Source: Dysgonomonas sp. Marseille-P4677
Lineage (GTDB): Bacteria > Bacteroidota > Bacteroidia > Bacteroidales > Dysgonomonadaceae
Length of the DNA stretch: 64,000 bases
Direction of reading: 5' to 3'
Assembly (NCBI RefSeq): GCF_016652235.1
Contig: NZ_JAEPKU010000005.1
Location: 1-64,000 of the forward strand
Below the pieces are notes generated by a model. It made no database searches. It was not told where the DNA came from and saw only the letters and a list, made by a program, of their open reading frames with translations. Below, piece by piece: positions 35,624-43,054 of this stretch. The position numbers and the translations under genes were made by a program. Position 1 is the stretch's first letter, and each line of letters opens with the position of its first letter.

Positions 35624-37384
35624 ATGAAATTTAAGAATATAGTTTTTTTATCGGCTATTATGTTTATCGGATCTTTGAATAGCTTTTCAGCTGTTACTGA
35701 TAGTTCCGATATGGGAGAAATAGTGTCAATAGATCAGAAGGCTAATGAGATTGTTTCTCATATAGTTGCCAAAGGCGAAACTGTTTATTCGATCGCTGCC
35801 ACATATAATACTACTGTAAATGAAATTTATAGGCTGAATCCAAAAGCCGAAAAAGGGATTAAGACCGGAGATAAACTACAGGTGATCAAAATGGCAAGAA
35901 AAGCCACAGGATTTAGCAATCACCAAATTGAGGCAAAAGAAACCTTGTTTTCGGTATCGCGCATGTATAATATATCGGTTGATGATCTAAAAAAAGCAAA
36001 TGTAGGATTAGATGAGAGCACATTCAATATAGGCAAAACAATTAGGATTCCTTCTTTTAATACAAGCTCTGTTGTTGCAGGCAATAATGCTTCTGCTAAT
36101 ATCAATATCGAATATAAGGTTAAAAAAGGGGATACCCTTTACAATATAGGTAAAAATAATAATGTTTCGGTTGAAGCTTTACTTACGGCAAATCCATCAT
36201 TAAAAGATGGAGGACTGAAAGATGGCATGATTTTGATTATACCTAGATCAGCCAATGGGCAGAAGCTTAATGACAAGAAGCAAGAACCGTTGATTGCAGA
36301 GACTCCTTATGCTAAGAAAGGTGAAACAGTAAGAGTTGGGGTTCTTTTCCCTTTTATGGATAATGGAGGTAGTATTCCAAAAGAAAAACTTATAGAATAT
36401 TATGAAGGTTTTCTATTAGCAGTAAAAGAAGTAAAAGAAAAGGGGTTAAATGCTGAGATATATACATTTGATATAGGAGCAGAAAAAAACACAAAGAAAT
36501 TAGAAAGTTTACTGGGAACTAATGAAATGAAAAATCTTCATTTAGTTATAGGAGGTGTATCTAAACAACAGATTGATGTATTGACTAAATTTTCTAAAAG
36601 AACGGGTATTAAGTATGTTGTACCTTTTGCTTCCGTGACTGATTTGAATACTATACCCACAATGTTTCAGATGACTACTTCTCATTCAAGCTTATATAGT
36701 GAAGTAGTTACAACCTTTAAATCTAGATTTAGGGATCATAATATCATATTTGTTTCAGAAGCCGGATCAAATAACGATAAATCTGATTTTGTGAACGAAC
36801 TAAAAAAAGAATTGACAAGATCAAATATACAGTTTAAAACTACGGCTTCATCAGAAAGTTTATCTGATGACGTAATGAAACTGCTTAGTAGTTCCGAAAA
36901 GAATATTCTTATCCCGACATCCTCTTCTGAATTAACTCTTCGTCGTTTGTTAGTAGCTATAAATTCAGCTGCAGCAGAGTCTATCACTTTATTCGGATAT
37001 CCAGAATGGCAGACTTATACCCAACACACAGCCAGTTTACATAAGTATAATTCATATATTTATAGTATCTTCTTTCTTAACGAACAAGCGAAAGAGGTGC
37101 AGAACTTTGAGGCGGATTATAAAAAATGGTACAACAAGAATTTAGTTAATTCTTTTCCTAAATACGGTTATCTTGGCTATGATGCCGGATTATACTTTCT
37201 GAGTGCATTGAATAAATATGGAAGTAACTTTGAAAATAATATTGGAAATTTAAGAGTGGCTACATTACAATCGGCAGTTCATTTTGCACAGGTCAACCAC
37301 AATGGAGGGTTTATCAATGACGGATTATATCTGATTCATTATCAAACAGGTTCTGGTATCGAAAAAATAGACATTAGTAAGTGA
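35624..37384 (+). CDS. LysM-domain protein fused to a periplasmic-binding-protein-like domain
   Basis: The 586-residue secreted protein has a signal peptide (about 1-23) and three LysM motifs (about 45-85, 97-140 and 157-205; G-E-T-V-Y-S-I-A, K-E-T-L-F-S-V-S, G-D-T-L-Y-N-I-G) that bind peptidoglycan. A type-1 periplasmic-binding-like domain follows (about 230-575, V-R-V-G-V-L-F-P-F). It may hold a ligand sensor on the cell wall. The promoter box at 35592 supports the start at 35624. Its stop codon overlaps the start of the beta-barrel gene (TGATG), so they are coupled. Confidence 0.88.
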   Translation: MKFKNIVFLSAIMFIGSLNSFSAVTDSSDMGEIVSIDQKANEIVSHIVAKGETVYSIAATYNTTVNEIYRLNPKAEKGIKTGDKLQVIKMARKATGFSNHQIEAKETLFSVSRMYNISVDDLKKANVGLDESTFNIGKTIRIPSFNTSSVVAGNNASANINIEYKVKKGDTLYNIGKNNNVSVEALLTANPSLKDGGLKDGMILIIPRSANGQKLNDKKQEPLIAETPYAKKGETVRVGVLFPFMDNGGSIPKEKLIEYYEGFLLAVKEVKEKGLNAEIYTFDIGAEKNTKKLESLLGTNEMKNLHLVIGGVSKQQIDVLTKFSKRTGIKYVVPFASVTDLNTIPTMFQMTTSHSSLYSEVVTTFKSRFRDHNIIFVSEAGSNNDKSDFVNELKKELTRSNIQFKTTASSESLSDDVMKLLSSSEKNILIPTSSSELTLRRLLVAINSAAAESITLFGYPEWQTYTQHTASLHKYNSYIYSIFFLNEQAKEVQNFEADYKKWYNKNLVNSFPKYGYLGYDAGLYFLSALNKYGSNFENNIGNLRVATLQSAVHFAQVNHNGGFINDGLYLIHYQTGSGIEKIDISK

Positions 37385-38082
37385 TGATGAAAAAACAGAT
37401 CTTTCTATTACTCATTGCTGCTTTTTGCGTTACTTTTCTAAATGCGCAAAAGAAAAAATTTGAACCGGAGTGGACTGTGGGGGTTGGCTTTGGGCCGACT
37501 TTCTCTTCTGTCGATTTTCAAAGACCTGTTCCATCCGAACGCTTAAGAACTAAAAGTAGCCAGCAATATTTTGGCGGTATCTCCATTAAATATATATCAG
37601 AAAAGAATCTGGGATTCATTGCCGAATTAAATTATAGTCAGCAGGGATGGGAGCAATTTTTCCAAGATCATCCTGAGTATGAACATTCTCACCAATTAAA
37701 TTATTTGGAGCTACCTATCCTTACTCATATCTATTTTGGAAATAAAGTACGATTTATAATAAACCTTGGGCCTAAAGTTGGATTTCTAATTAGTGATAGT
37801 GAGAAAATGAATAATGCATTGTTCGAGCATCTGGGTAGTGGCGATCTTCCGGCAAATGAAGTCACTCATCAATATTATAGAATGGCCGACAAGAAAATAG
37901 ATTATGGTATTATGGGGGGCTTAGGGTTAGAATTCAAAACAGGTATAGGTAGTTTTGCTTTGGAAGGCCGCTATTATTTTGGGCTAGGAGATATATACAA
38001 TAATAAAAAATCGGATTATTTCAGCCGTTCGGCCAATAGGGTTATCTCAGCCAAATTGACTTATTATGTTAAGTTATTCTGA
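37384..38082 (+). CDS. Outer-membrane beta-barrel protein, PorT-like family
   Basis: The 232-residue protein has a signal peptide (residues 1-20, ending L-N-A-Q) and a beta-barrel pattern of alternating residues with G-V-G-F-G-P-T-F near the first strand. It ends in Y-V-K-L-F, an aromatic last residue typical of outer-membrane proteins. It resembles the PorT family, one member of which belongs to the type IX secretion system, but membership in that system is not shown here. It is coupled to the LysM gene by TGATG. Confidence 0.8.
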   Translation: MMKKQIFLLLIAAFCVTFLNAQKKKFEPEWTVGVGFGPTFSSVDFQRPVPSERLRTKSSQQYFGGISIKYISEKNLGFIAELNYSQQGWEQFFQDHPEYEHSHQLNYLELPILTHIYFGNKVRFIINLGPKVGFLISDSEKMNNALFEHLGSGDLPANEVTHQYYRMADKKIDYGIMGGLGLEFKTGIGSFALEGRYYFGLGDIYNNKKSDYFSRSANRVISAKLTYYVKLF

Positions 38083-38088
38083 TCTATT

Positions 38089-38772
38089 ATGCCACGTATA
38101 TACAAACTTTCAAAAGCAGGATTAAAATTACTTTATAAAATACGTCATCATCGGGGGCATGGAATACATTCTCCCTTTGTGTTTAACTTGGTTACAAAGG
38201 TGATAGAGGAGAAAACTCCTTATCATGCATATGAAGATATCAGCTTTGTTTTGAATAAATCTCAGAGACATTTTAAATTGGATAAATATAGCCGGTTGTA
38301 TTTTAGGCTAGCCAATTATTTTGAAGTAAGACAAGTATTGGAAATAGGCTCCGGCTCCGGTGTCGACACGCTTTGTCTTACTGCTCCATCAGCAAGTATA
38401 AATTGCATCTGTGTAGAGCCCTCGGAAGAGAAGCGTGCTCAAGCTCAGAAATTATATAACAATTGGGATAGGAATATAAAATTATACACAGATAAAGATT
38501 TACCTGATTTATCCGAAAAGGTAGATTGTATCTTATTAAACCTAAGTAGCTATACCTCCTTTTCATTCGATATTTCTGAATATTTATTGAATATATCGCA
38601 TGAAAAAACATTTATAATAGTGAAAGGTATCCGAACAAATAAACATCACCAGACGTTATGGAAAAGTATAATTAATATAGAGTCGCGAACGGCTGTATTA
38701 GATTTGTTCAATGTAGGGATTCTATTTTTTGATAAACAGCTTTATAAGTGGAATTATCAGATTAGTTTTTAA
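38089..38772 (+). CDS. Class I SAM-dependent methyltransferase
   Basis: The 227-residue protein has a Rossmann-type SAM motif L-E-I-G-S-G-S-G (about 84-91), followed by acidic C-V-E-P-S near 107. Its N-terminus (R-H-H-R-G-H-G-I-H-S-P-F-V-F-N-L) is distinctive of a Bacteroidetes group of unknown substrate. It is cytoplasmic. It lies 6 bases after the barrel gene and 12 before the adenosyltransferase gene, so the genes from the LysM protein on may form one transcript. The methyl acceptor is unknown. Confidence 0.87.
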   Translation: MPRIYKLSKAGLKLLYKIRHHRGHGIHSPFVFNLVTKVIEEKTPYHAYEDISFVLNKSQRHFKLDKYSRLYFRLANYFEVRQVLEIGSGSGVDTLCLTAPSASINCICVEPSEEKRAQAQKLYNNWDRNIKLYTDKDLPDLSEKVDCILLNLSSYTSFSFDISEYLLNISHEKTFIIVKGIRTNKHHQTLWKSIINIESRTAVLDLFNVGILFFDKQLYKWNYQISF

Positions 38773-38784
38773 AATTGTTATAAA

Positions 38785-39345
38785 ATGAAGAAAAGCCAAA
38801 TATATACAAAAACCGGAGATAAGGGAATGACTTCCTTGGTTGGAGGAAAGCGAGTAGAAAAGGCTCATGTTAGGCTCGAAGCATATGGAACTACAGATGA
38901 ATTAAACTCCTTTGTAGGATTTCTAATAGAGAAAATCGAAGAGAAACATGATTTGGAGATTCTTTCATACATCCAACATAAGTTGTTCACAGTAGGTTCA
39001 TACCTTGCTACTGAAACAGAAGCCATATCGCCTAAAGCAGCAAGTATAATTACCGATAAGGATATTTTGTTATTGGAGAGTGAAATGGATAGGATGGATA
39101 GCGCACTCCCAGCTTTACGGCAATTTGTATTACCCGGAGGCAGTGAATCAGCAGCAAGAGCTCATATTTGCAGAACAGTTTGTCGTAGGGCGGAACGGTG
39201 TATATATCGGGTTAAAGAATGTTTTCCTGTTGATGATCAGATTCTTATGTTTGTAAATCGGTTGTCGGATTACTTTTTCCTACTTGCCAGAAAGGAAAGT
39301 AACAAGAAAGGCCAAGAAATATTTTGGAATCAAGCATTGATATAA
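38785..39345 (+). CDS. Cob(I)yrinic acid a,c-diamide adenosyltransferase, PduO type
   Basis: The 186-residue enzyme transfers the adenosyl group of ATP to cob(I)alamin, making adenosylcobalamin. The N-terminal phosphate loop reads T-K-T-G-D-K-G-M-T-S-L and is followed by Y-G-T-T-D-E-L-N-S. The C-terminal region has R-A-H-I-C-R-T-V-C-R-R-A-E-R and N-R-L-S-D-Y-F-F, all typical of the PduO family. Adenosylcobalamin is used by methylmalonyl-CoA mutase in the propionate path of Bacteroidales. It is followed by a palindromic promoter element. Confidence 0.95.
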   Translation: MKKSQIYTKTGDKGMTSLVGGKRVEKAHVRLEAYGTTDELNSFVGFLIEKIEEKHDLEILSYIQHKLFTVGSYLATETEAISPKAASIITDKDILLLESEMDRMDSALPALRQFVLPGGSESAARAHICRTVCRRAERCIYRVKECFPVDDQILMFVNRLSDYFFLLARKESNKKGQEIFWNQALI

Positions 39346-39353
39346 GAAATAAA

Positions 39354-39377
39354 GTTCTATTTTTGCGAAAATAGAAC
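39354..39377. promoter_or_regulatory. 10-bp palindrome overlapping a -7 box
   Basis: The arms GTTCTATTTT (39354-39363) and AAAATAGAAC (39368-39377) form a perfect 10-bp stem with loop TGCG. The TATTTTTG box (39358-39365), a TAnnTTTG match, lies within it, 44 bases before the DUF2795 gene. It could be an operator, or a terminator for the gene upstream. Confidence 0.6.
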
Positions 39378-39408
39378 CAAGCTGACAAATAATTAAACTA
39401 AAAATATT

Positions 39409-39630
39409 ATGTACTGGACTCTAGAACTTGCATCAAAATTAGAAGATGCGCCATGGCCTGCAACAAAAGAAGAGTTAATAGACTATGCTCAACGTTCAGG
39501 CGCACCATTAGAAGTAATTGAAAATCTTCAGGAAATAGAAGATGAAGATGAGATCTTTGATACAATCGAAGATATTTGGCCGGATTATCCGAGCAAGGAA
39601 GACTTCTTCTTTAACGAGGATGAGTATTAA
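39409..39630 (+). CDS. DUF2795 family small protein
   Basis: The 73-residue acidic protein fits the DUF2795 family: an N-terminal W-P-A-T-K-E-E-L-I-D-Y-A and L-E-V-I-E-N-L-Q form the helices of the fold. No function is established. Its last 24 bases including the stop (39607-39630) are repeated exactly at 40685-40708, which suggests the gene end served as an insertion site. An intrinsic terminator follows 42 bases after the stop. Confidence 0.85.
   Translation: MYWTLELASKLEDAPWPATKEELIDYAQRSGAPLEVIENLQEIEDEDEIFDTIEDIWPDYPSKEDFFFNEDEY
39607..39630 (+). repeat. 24-bp direct repeat, left copy, at the 3' end of the DUF2795 gene
   Basis: This copy begins TTCTTTAACG and ends AGTATTAA. It is identical to 40685-40708, and the two copies start 1,078 bp apart. 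Here it encodes the last seven residues (F-F-N-E-D-E-Y, with the first base before them) and the stop codon of the DUF2795 gene. Confidence 0.95.
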
Positions 39631-39672
39631 GCTCGAAAAGAAGTAAAAAGCTTTAAAACAAAGCATATACAC

Positions 39673-39715
39673 AAGAGATTAGGGTAACAAATAATTACTC
39701 TAATCTCTTTTTTAT
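39673..39715 (+). terminator. Intrinsic terminator after the DUF2795 gene
   Basis: The 10-bp stem (39673-39682 with 39700-39709) is extended inwards by GTAA and TTAC after one mismatch, and is followed by a run of T on the plus strand. Confidence 0.9.
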
Positions 39716-39761
39716 ACCCTTGCTTAACTAAAATTCTTAAATGCAACTTTTTTAGTTTGTA

Positions 39762-40460
39762 TCAGCATCCCATAGGATTTTCTAAAATTATTATTTTTGA
39801 TACAAACTCTTTTTCATTATAGCCTGTAATTTTAAGGTAGTAACGACTTATTCCTACACCAAATGGATATTCTTTTGGATTAGATTTTTCTTTAATTAAT
39901 TCATGCCATTTTTCACCACAATGTACTAAAACAGCATCCTTTAATTCTTCTATATCAATCTCAGGAAAAATCTCTTTTTCGTTATCTTCATATGTATAGC
40001 AGATAAATTGGTTATTGGTATTCTTATTAAGCTCAATCCAGTTAGATAAATAATGCCTCCAATTGGTAAGGTCACAATGTGGACCTTCATTCATAACAGT
40101 TATACTTGTTTCGTAGCATTGCTCTATTTTCATGTTGTTCAGGTTATCTGTAATTATTTCTATTAATTGACCTTCTATTGTTTCTCCCATCTCTATTATA
40201 ATATGGATAGAATCGCTTTGGTAAGCCTCTATAATGGGTTCTTCTTCGTTTAATAGAATAATTGATTTAGGAAATGAGACAGTTACTTCTGAAAATTTGA
40301 TTTTCAGGAGTTCATCATTCTCCCTCATATTAAGAGTTTCTTGTTCCTGAGTTTTATTTGTTTCTGAGGAATTACTTATATTATCTTTGGCTTCTTTATT
40401 CTTACAAGAAAAAGAGATTAATAGATAAAAAAGAATAATGGATAGAAAGCGTTTCTTCAT
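39762..40460 (-). CDS. Lipoprotein of unknown function, cargo of a possible insertion
   Basis: The 232-residue protein has a lipobox at L-I-S-F-S-C (cysteine at about 19), then a low-complexity linker rich in N, E and S, then a beta-rich region (about 55-230). It has the general look of DcrB-like or immunity-type lipoproteins, but I recognise no family and assign no role. It is on the opposite strand to its neighbours and lies wholly between the two copies of a 24-bp repeat, so it probably arrived as cargo of an insertion at the DUF2795 gene end. Confidence 0.8.
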   Translation of the reverse strand: MKKRFLSIILFYLLISFSCKNKEAKDNISNSSETNKTQEQETLNMRENDELLKIKFSEVTVSFPKSIILLNEEEPIIEAYQSDSIHIIIEMGETIEGQLIEIITDNLNNMKIEQCYETSITVMNEGPHCDLTNWRHYLSNWIELNKNTNNQFICYTYEDNEKEIFPEIDIEELKDAVLVHCGEKWHELIKEKSNPKEYPFGVGISRYYLKITGYNEKEFVSKIIILENPMGC

Positions 40461-40514
40461 TATAGACTTCTTTTATGTTAGTTTTTAAAATGCCTATTTG
40501 TTCAAAGGTAAAGG

Positions 40515-40554
40515 GTTATTTCTAGTTTTTTGTATAAACGAGCTAGAAAATAAC
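40515..40554. other. Inverted repeat inside the possible insertion
   Basis: GTTATTTCTAG (40515-40525) pairs with CTAGAAAATAAC (40543-40554) apart from one bulged base. It lies upstream of the lipoprotein gene and might be its control region or an end structure of the element. Confidence 0.55.
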
Positions 40555-40684
40555 AATGTTGTAAGGTGTAAGTTTGTGTCTAAATTTTATTAATGGTGAC
40601 TATTTATGGTATAATGAGTTTCACTAAAAGATATACTTAAAATCATATATTATTTATATTCAATAATATAATTCTTCAAATAAA

Positions 40685-40708
40685 TTCTTTAACGAGGATG
40701 AGTATTAA
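40685..40708 (+). repeat. 24-bp direct repeat, right copy
   Basis: This copy is identical to the last 24 bases of the DUF2795 gene (39607-39630), but no upstream part of that gene precedes it. It is therefore the orphaned end of the gene, or an attachment-site copy. A 22-bp stem begins 27 bases after it. Confidence 0.95.
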
Positions 40709-40735
40709 CAATAAAGTCTTCAGCTTTATTGAAAA

Positions 40736-40786
40736 GTAAGACCAAAGGGATTGGGGTATCTTTCACCCCAATCCCTTTGGTCTTAC
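40736..40786. terminator. 22-bp perfect stem between converging genes
   Basis: Arms at 40736-40757 and 40765-40786 are perfectly complementary over 22 bp, with a 7-base loop, much longer than a usual terminator. No long T-run follows. It lies 10 bases past the stop of the minus-strand gene at 40796, so it may end transcription from both sides. Confidence 0.75.
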
Positions 40787-40795
40787 GCTAGGATG

Positions 40796-41104
40796 TTAAT
40801 CTGCTCCAGTACTAAATTTCCATACTTTTTCTTCTCCATCAAATGTTATTGCAAATAAGGCAGGAGAAGGTAAATGTAGATGGTGGAACTGGCTGTCAAT
40901 TGCGATTTTTACACCTTCTAACTGTTCAACCTTACTGTTCCATTCCAAAACCTTATTATATAACTGATTTACCATAGTCATATCAGATTTAGAGATGGCT
41001 TCATTAAGATTATTTACCAGATTGTTGATCTTTAGTTTTTCGAAACTTAAGGTCAGTTCGTTATATTTTTCCATATAACGTTTTGATAATTCCTGAGTAT
41101 CCAT
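40796..41104 (-). CDS. Small hypothetical protein with helical N-terminal half
   Basis: The 102-residue protein is mainly alpha-helical in residues 1-65 (M-E-K-Y-N-E-L-T-L-S-F-E-K-L and V-N-Q-L-Y-N-K-V-L-E-W), possibly coiled coil, then H-H-L-H-L-P and a short beta part. There is no signal peptide, so it is probably cytoplasmic. I do not recognise a family. It faces the DUF2795 region across a very long stem-loop. Confidence 0.65.
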   Translation of the reverse strand: MDTQELSKRYMEKYNELTLSFEKLKINNLVNNLNEAISKSDMTMVNQLYNKVLEWNSKVEQLEGVKIAIDSQFHHLHLPSPALFAITFDGEEKVWKFSTGAD

Positions 41105-41422
41105 AAGCTATTATTGTTTTATATCAGATTCACCTTCTTTATAATTAACGTTTTAATTTTACTTTTTGTTCCTATATAGATTCTTGAAGCTATGATGATT
41201 CAAAGTGACACCTATTGCTCCGATATTCGGAGAATATTGATCTAGAGTAAAAGTCTGTTACTTGCGTATATTAGTAGAGGTCTGTTTGTTGGGTTGTATG
41301 CTATTGTGTGAGATTTTACGGATAAACATCGTTTCCGAAATAAACTATGCTATGAACCAACGCTTCTAGTTTCGTAAAAAATACTTAGCTTTGTGATACT
41401 AATATTTTAAAACAAGGAACGC
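41105..41422. other. 318-bp divergent promoter region
   Basis: This region separates the minus-strand hypothetical gene from the plus-strand DUF4831 gene. It holds a small perfect hairpin (CTCCGA, TAT, TCGGAG at 41218-41232), which could be an operator, and a -7 box at 41386. No gene is visible. Confidence 0.55.
41386..41393 (+). promoter_or_regulatory. Bacteroidetes -7 box (TAGCTTTG) before the DUF4831 gene
   Basis: An exact TAnnTTTG match 29 bases before the ATG at 41423. Confidence 0.55.
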
Positions 41423-42496
41423 ATGAAATATCACGTAAGCTTGCTGTTGCTATTTATTACCAGTACACTATGTGCTCAGAATACAGTAAAAATGAGTGCA
41501 GTAAAAAGCAATGATTATGGTGTAGCTTATTCACTCCCTAAAACATCATTGGTTGTAACAGTTGAATATACAAAGAAGACGCGTAAGGTTGGTGAGTTCT
41601 ATCAATATGCTGAAAGGTATTTGAGCATATCTAATCCGATAATTGAAAATGCAACATCGTATATATTAGATAATATAGATGTAACCATCAAGGGTATTCC
41701 TGATAAAGACAAATCGTATCTGGTGGAGTTCAGATCAAACACGACAGCACCATTTGTAACACTCACAAAAGATGGGTTGATCTGTGCTATTAATGACGAT
41801 TATACTTTCACAAAAGATGAGGCTGTAAAAGCTGATGTTGTATCTTCCCCTTCATTGCCTGATCCTCGGAGTTTTCTTTCCGAAGAAATATTGAGAGCTG
41901 GTTCTACTGCAAAGCAAGCAGAACTGATTGCAAAACAAATTTATCGTTTGCGCGAAAGCCGTAACAATATACTTACCGGTGACGCTGACAATATGCCGCC
42001 TGATGGTAACGCTTATCAATTGGTGATGTCGCAATTGGAAGAGCAGGAAAAAGCCTTATCTGCAATGTTTACAGGAACTGAGGCGGTCGAAAAAGGTTAT
42101 AAGAGCTTTACCGTTATCCCTGATGAAAGAGATATAGATAACAGGATTATTTTCCGATTTTCTTCCAAATTAGGTGTTGTTGATGCAAATGATCTTTCAG
42201 GACAGCCGGTTACACTTTCCTTGAAAAACAAAGATCCGCGTGAAGTACCTGTGTTGACACCAAAAGAAGAAAAGGACTTGGAGAAAAAGTTTTCTGCCGG
42301 GATTATATATAACATTCCAAATAAAGCAGCTCTACAAATTACTTATAATGGGCGAACTTATGTCCAAAAGGAATGTGATGTGGTGCAGTATGGGGTACAA
42401 GATGTATTGGCTCCTAAAATGTTTGATAATAATAAACTCCCGATCAAGGTGATATTCTATTCTGAAATGGGAGCTATTAAGCAGATAATTCAATAA
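41423..42496 (+). CDS. DUF4831 family secreted protein
   Basis: The 357-residue protein has a signal peptide (residues 1-18, ending L-C-A-Q) and matches the DUF4831 family over its length. The N-terminal region has Y-G-V-A-Y-S-L-P-K-T and the family start V-V-V-T-V-E-Y-T-K-K. Function is unknown; it is restricted to Bacteroidetes as far as I know. A promoter box lies just upstream and a terminator follows the stop, so it is monocistronic. Confidence 0.85.
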   Translation: MKYHVSLLLLFITSTLCAQNTVKMSAVKSNDYGVAYSLPKTSLVVTVEYTKKTRKVGEFYQYAERYLSISNPIIENATSYILDNIDVTIKGIPDKDKSYLVEFRSNTTAPFVTLTKDGLICAINDDYTFTKDEAVKADVVSSPSLPDPRSFLSEEILRAGSTAKQAELIAKQIYRLRESRNNILTGDADNMPPDGNAYQLVMSQLEEQEKALSAMFTGTEAVEKGYKSFTVIPDERDIDNRIIFRFSSKLGVVDANDLSGQPVTLSLKNKDPREVPVLTPKEEKDLEKKFSAGIIYNIPNKAALQITYNGRTYVQKECDVVQYGVQDVLAPKMFDNNKLPIKVIFYSEMGAIKQIIQ

Positions 42497-42514
42497 AGGA
42501 AAAAGTATAGATGG

Positions 42515-42568
42515 ATGTGCCAATATGGTAAAGTCTTATACTCTACCTATTGGCACATTTCTCTTTTT
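42515..42568 (+). terminator. Terminator between the DUF4831 and CYTH genes
   Basis: An 11-bp stem (42515-42525 with 42548-42558), extended inwards by GGTA and TACC, is followed by TTCTCTTTTT. It rules out the start at 42515 for the CYTH gene. Confidence 0.85.
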
Positions 42569-42580
42569 AGATATCAAAAG

Positions 42581-43051
42581 ATGGCTTTAGAGATAGAACG
42601 TAAATTTCTGGTAATAGGAAATTATAAGCAATATGCTTATGCAGATGAAGAAATTGTACAAGGTTACCTTTCTTCTATTGCTGAGCGAACTGTACGTATT
42701 CGAATAAAAGGAGATAAAGCTTATATTACCATTAAAGGAATTAGCAACGAGTCAGGCTTGTCGCGATACGAATGGGAAAAAGAAATTCCTGTTAATGAAG
42801 CCCATGAATTAATAAAGCTCTGTGAACCCGGAATTATTGATAAGGTTCGCTATTATGTTAGAAATGGAGAACGAACCTTTGAGGTCGATGAATTCCGTGG
42901 CGACAATGACGGTTTAGTAATTGCCGAAATAGAATTGGATTCTGAATCTGAAGTGTTTGATCGGCCGACTTGGTTAGGAGACGAAGTTACAGGCGATATA
43001 AGATATTATAATGCTTCACTTGTGAAGAATCCATATAAGAATTGGAGGTAG
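42581..43051 (+). CDS. CYTH domain protein (triphosphate tunnel metalloenzyme)
   Basis: From the ATG at 42581 the protein has 156 residues, as expected for small bacterial CYTH proteins. The frame extends upstream, but that start lies inside the terminator. The signature E-x-E-x-K is E4, E6, K8 (L-E-I-E-R-K-F). R-I-R-I-K-G, Y-I-T-I-K-G, Y-E-W-E-K-E-I and E-V-D-E-F supply the charged tunnel that binds triphosphate and metal. Members of this group hydrolyse tripolyphosphate; others cyclise ATP. The next gene starts 3 bases away and encodes an unknown membrane protein, so they probably work together. Confidence 0.93.
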   Translation: MALEIERKFLVIGNYKQYAYADEEIVQGYLSSIAERTVRIRIKGDKAYITIKGISNESGLSRYEWEKEIPVNEAHELIKLCEPGIIDKVRYYVRNGERTFEVDEFRGDNDGLVIAEIELDSESEVFDRPTWLGDEVTGDIRYYNASLVKNPYKNWR

Positions 43052-43054
43052 CAA

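Noticed and set aside
40685-40708. Second DUF2795 gene or pseudogene
   Set aside because: Only the last 24 bases match and nothing upstream resembles the gene, so it is a repeat, not a gene copy.
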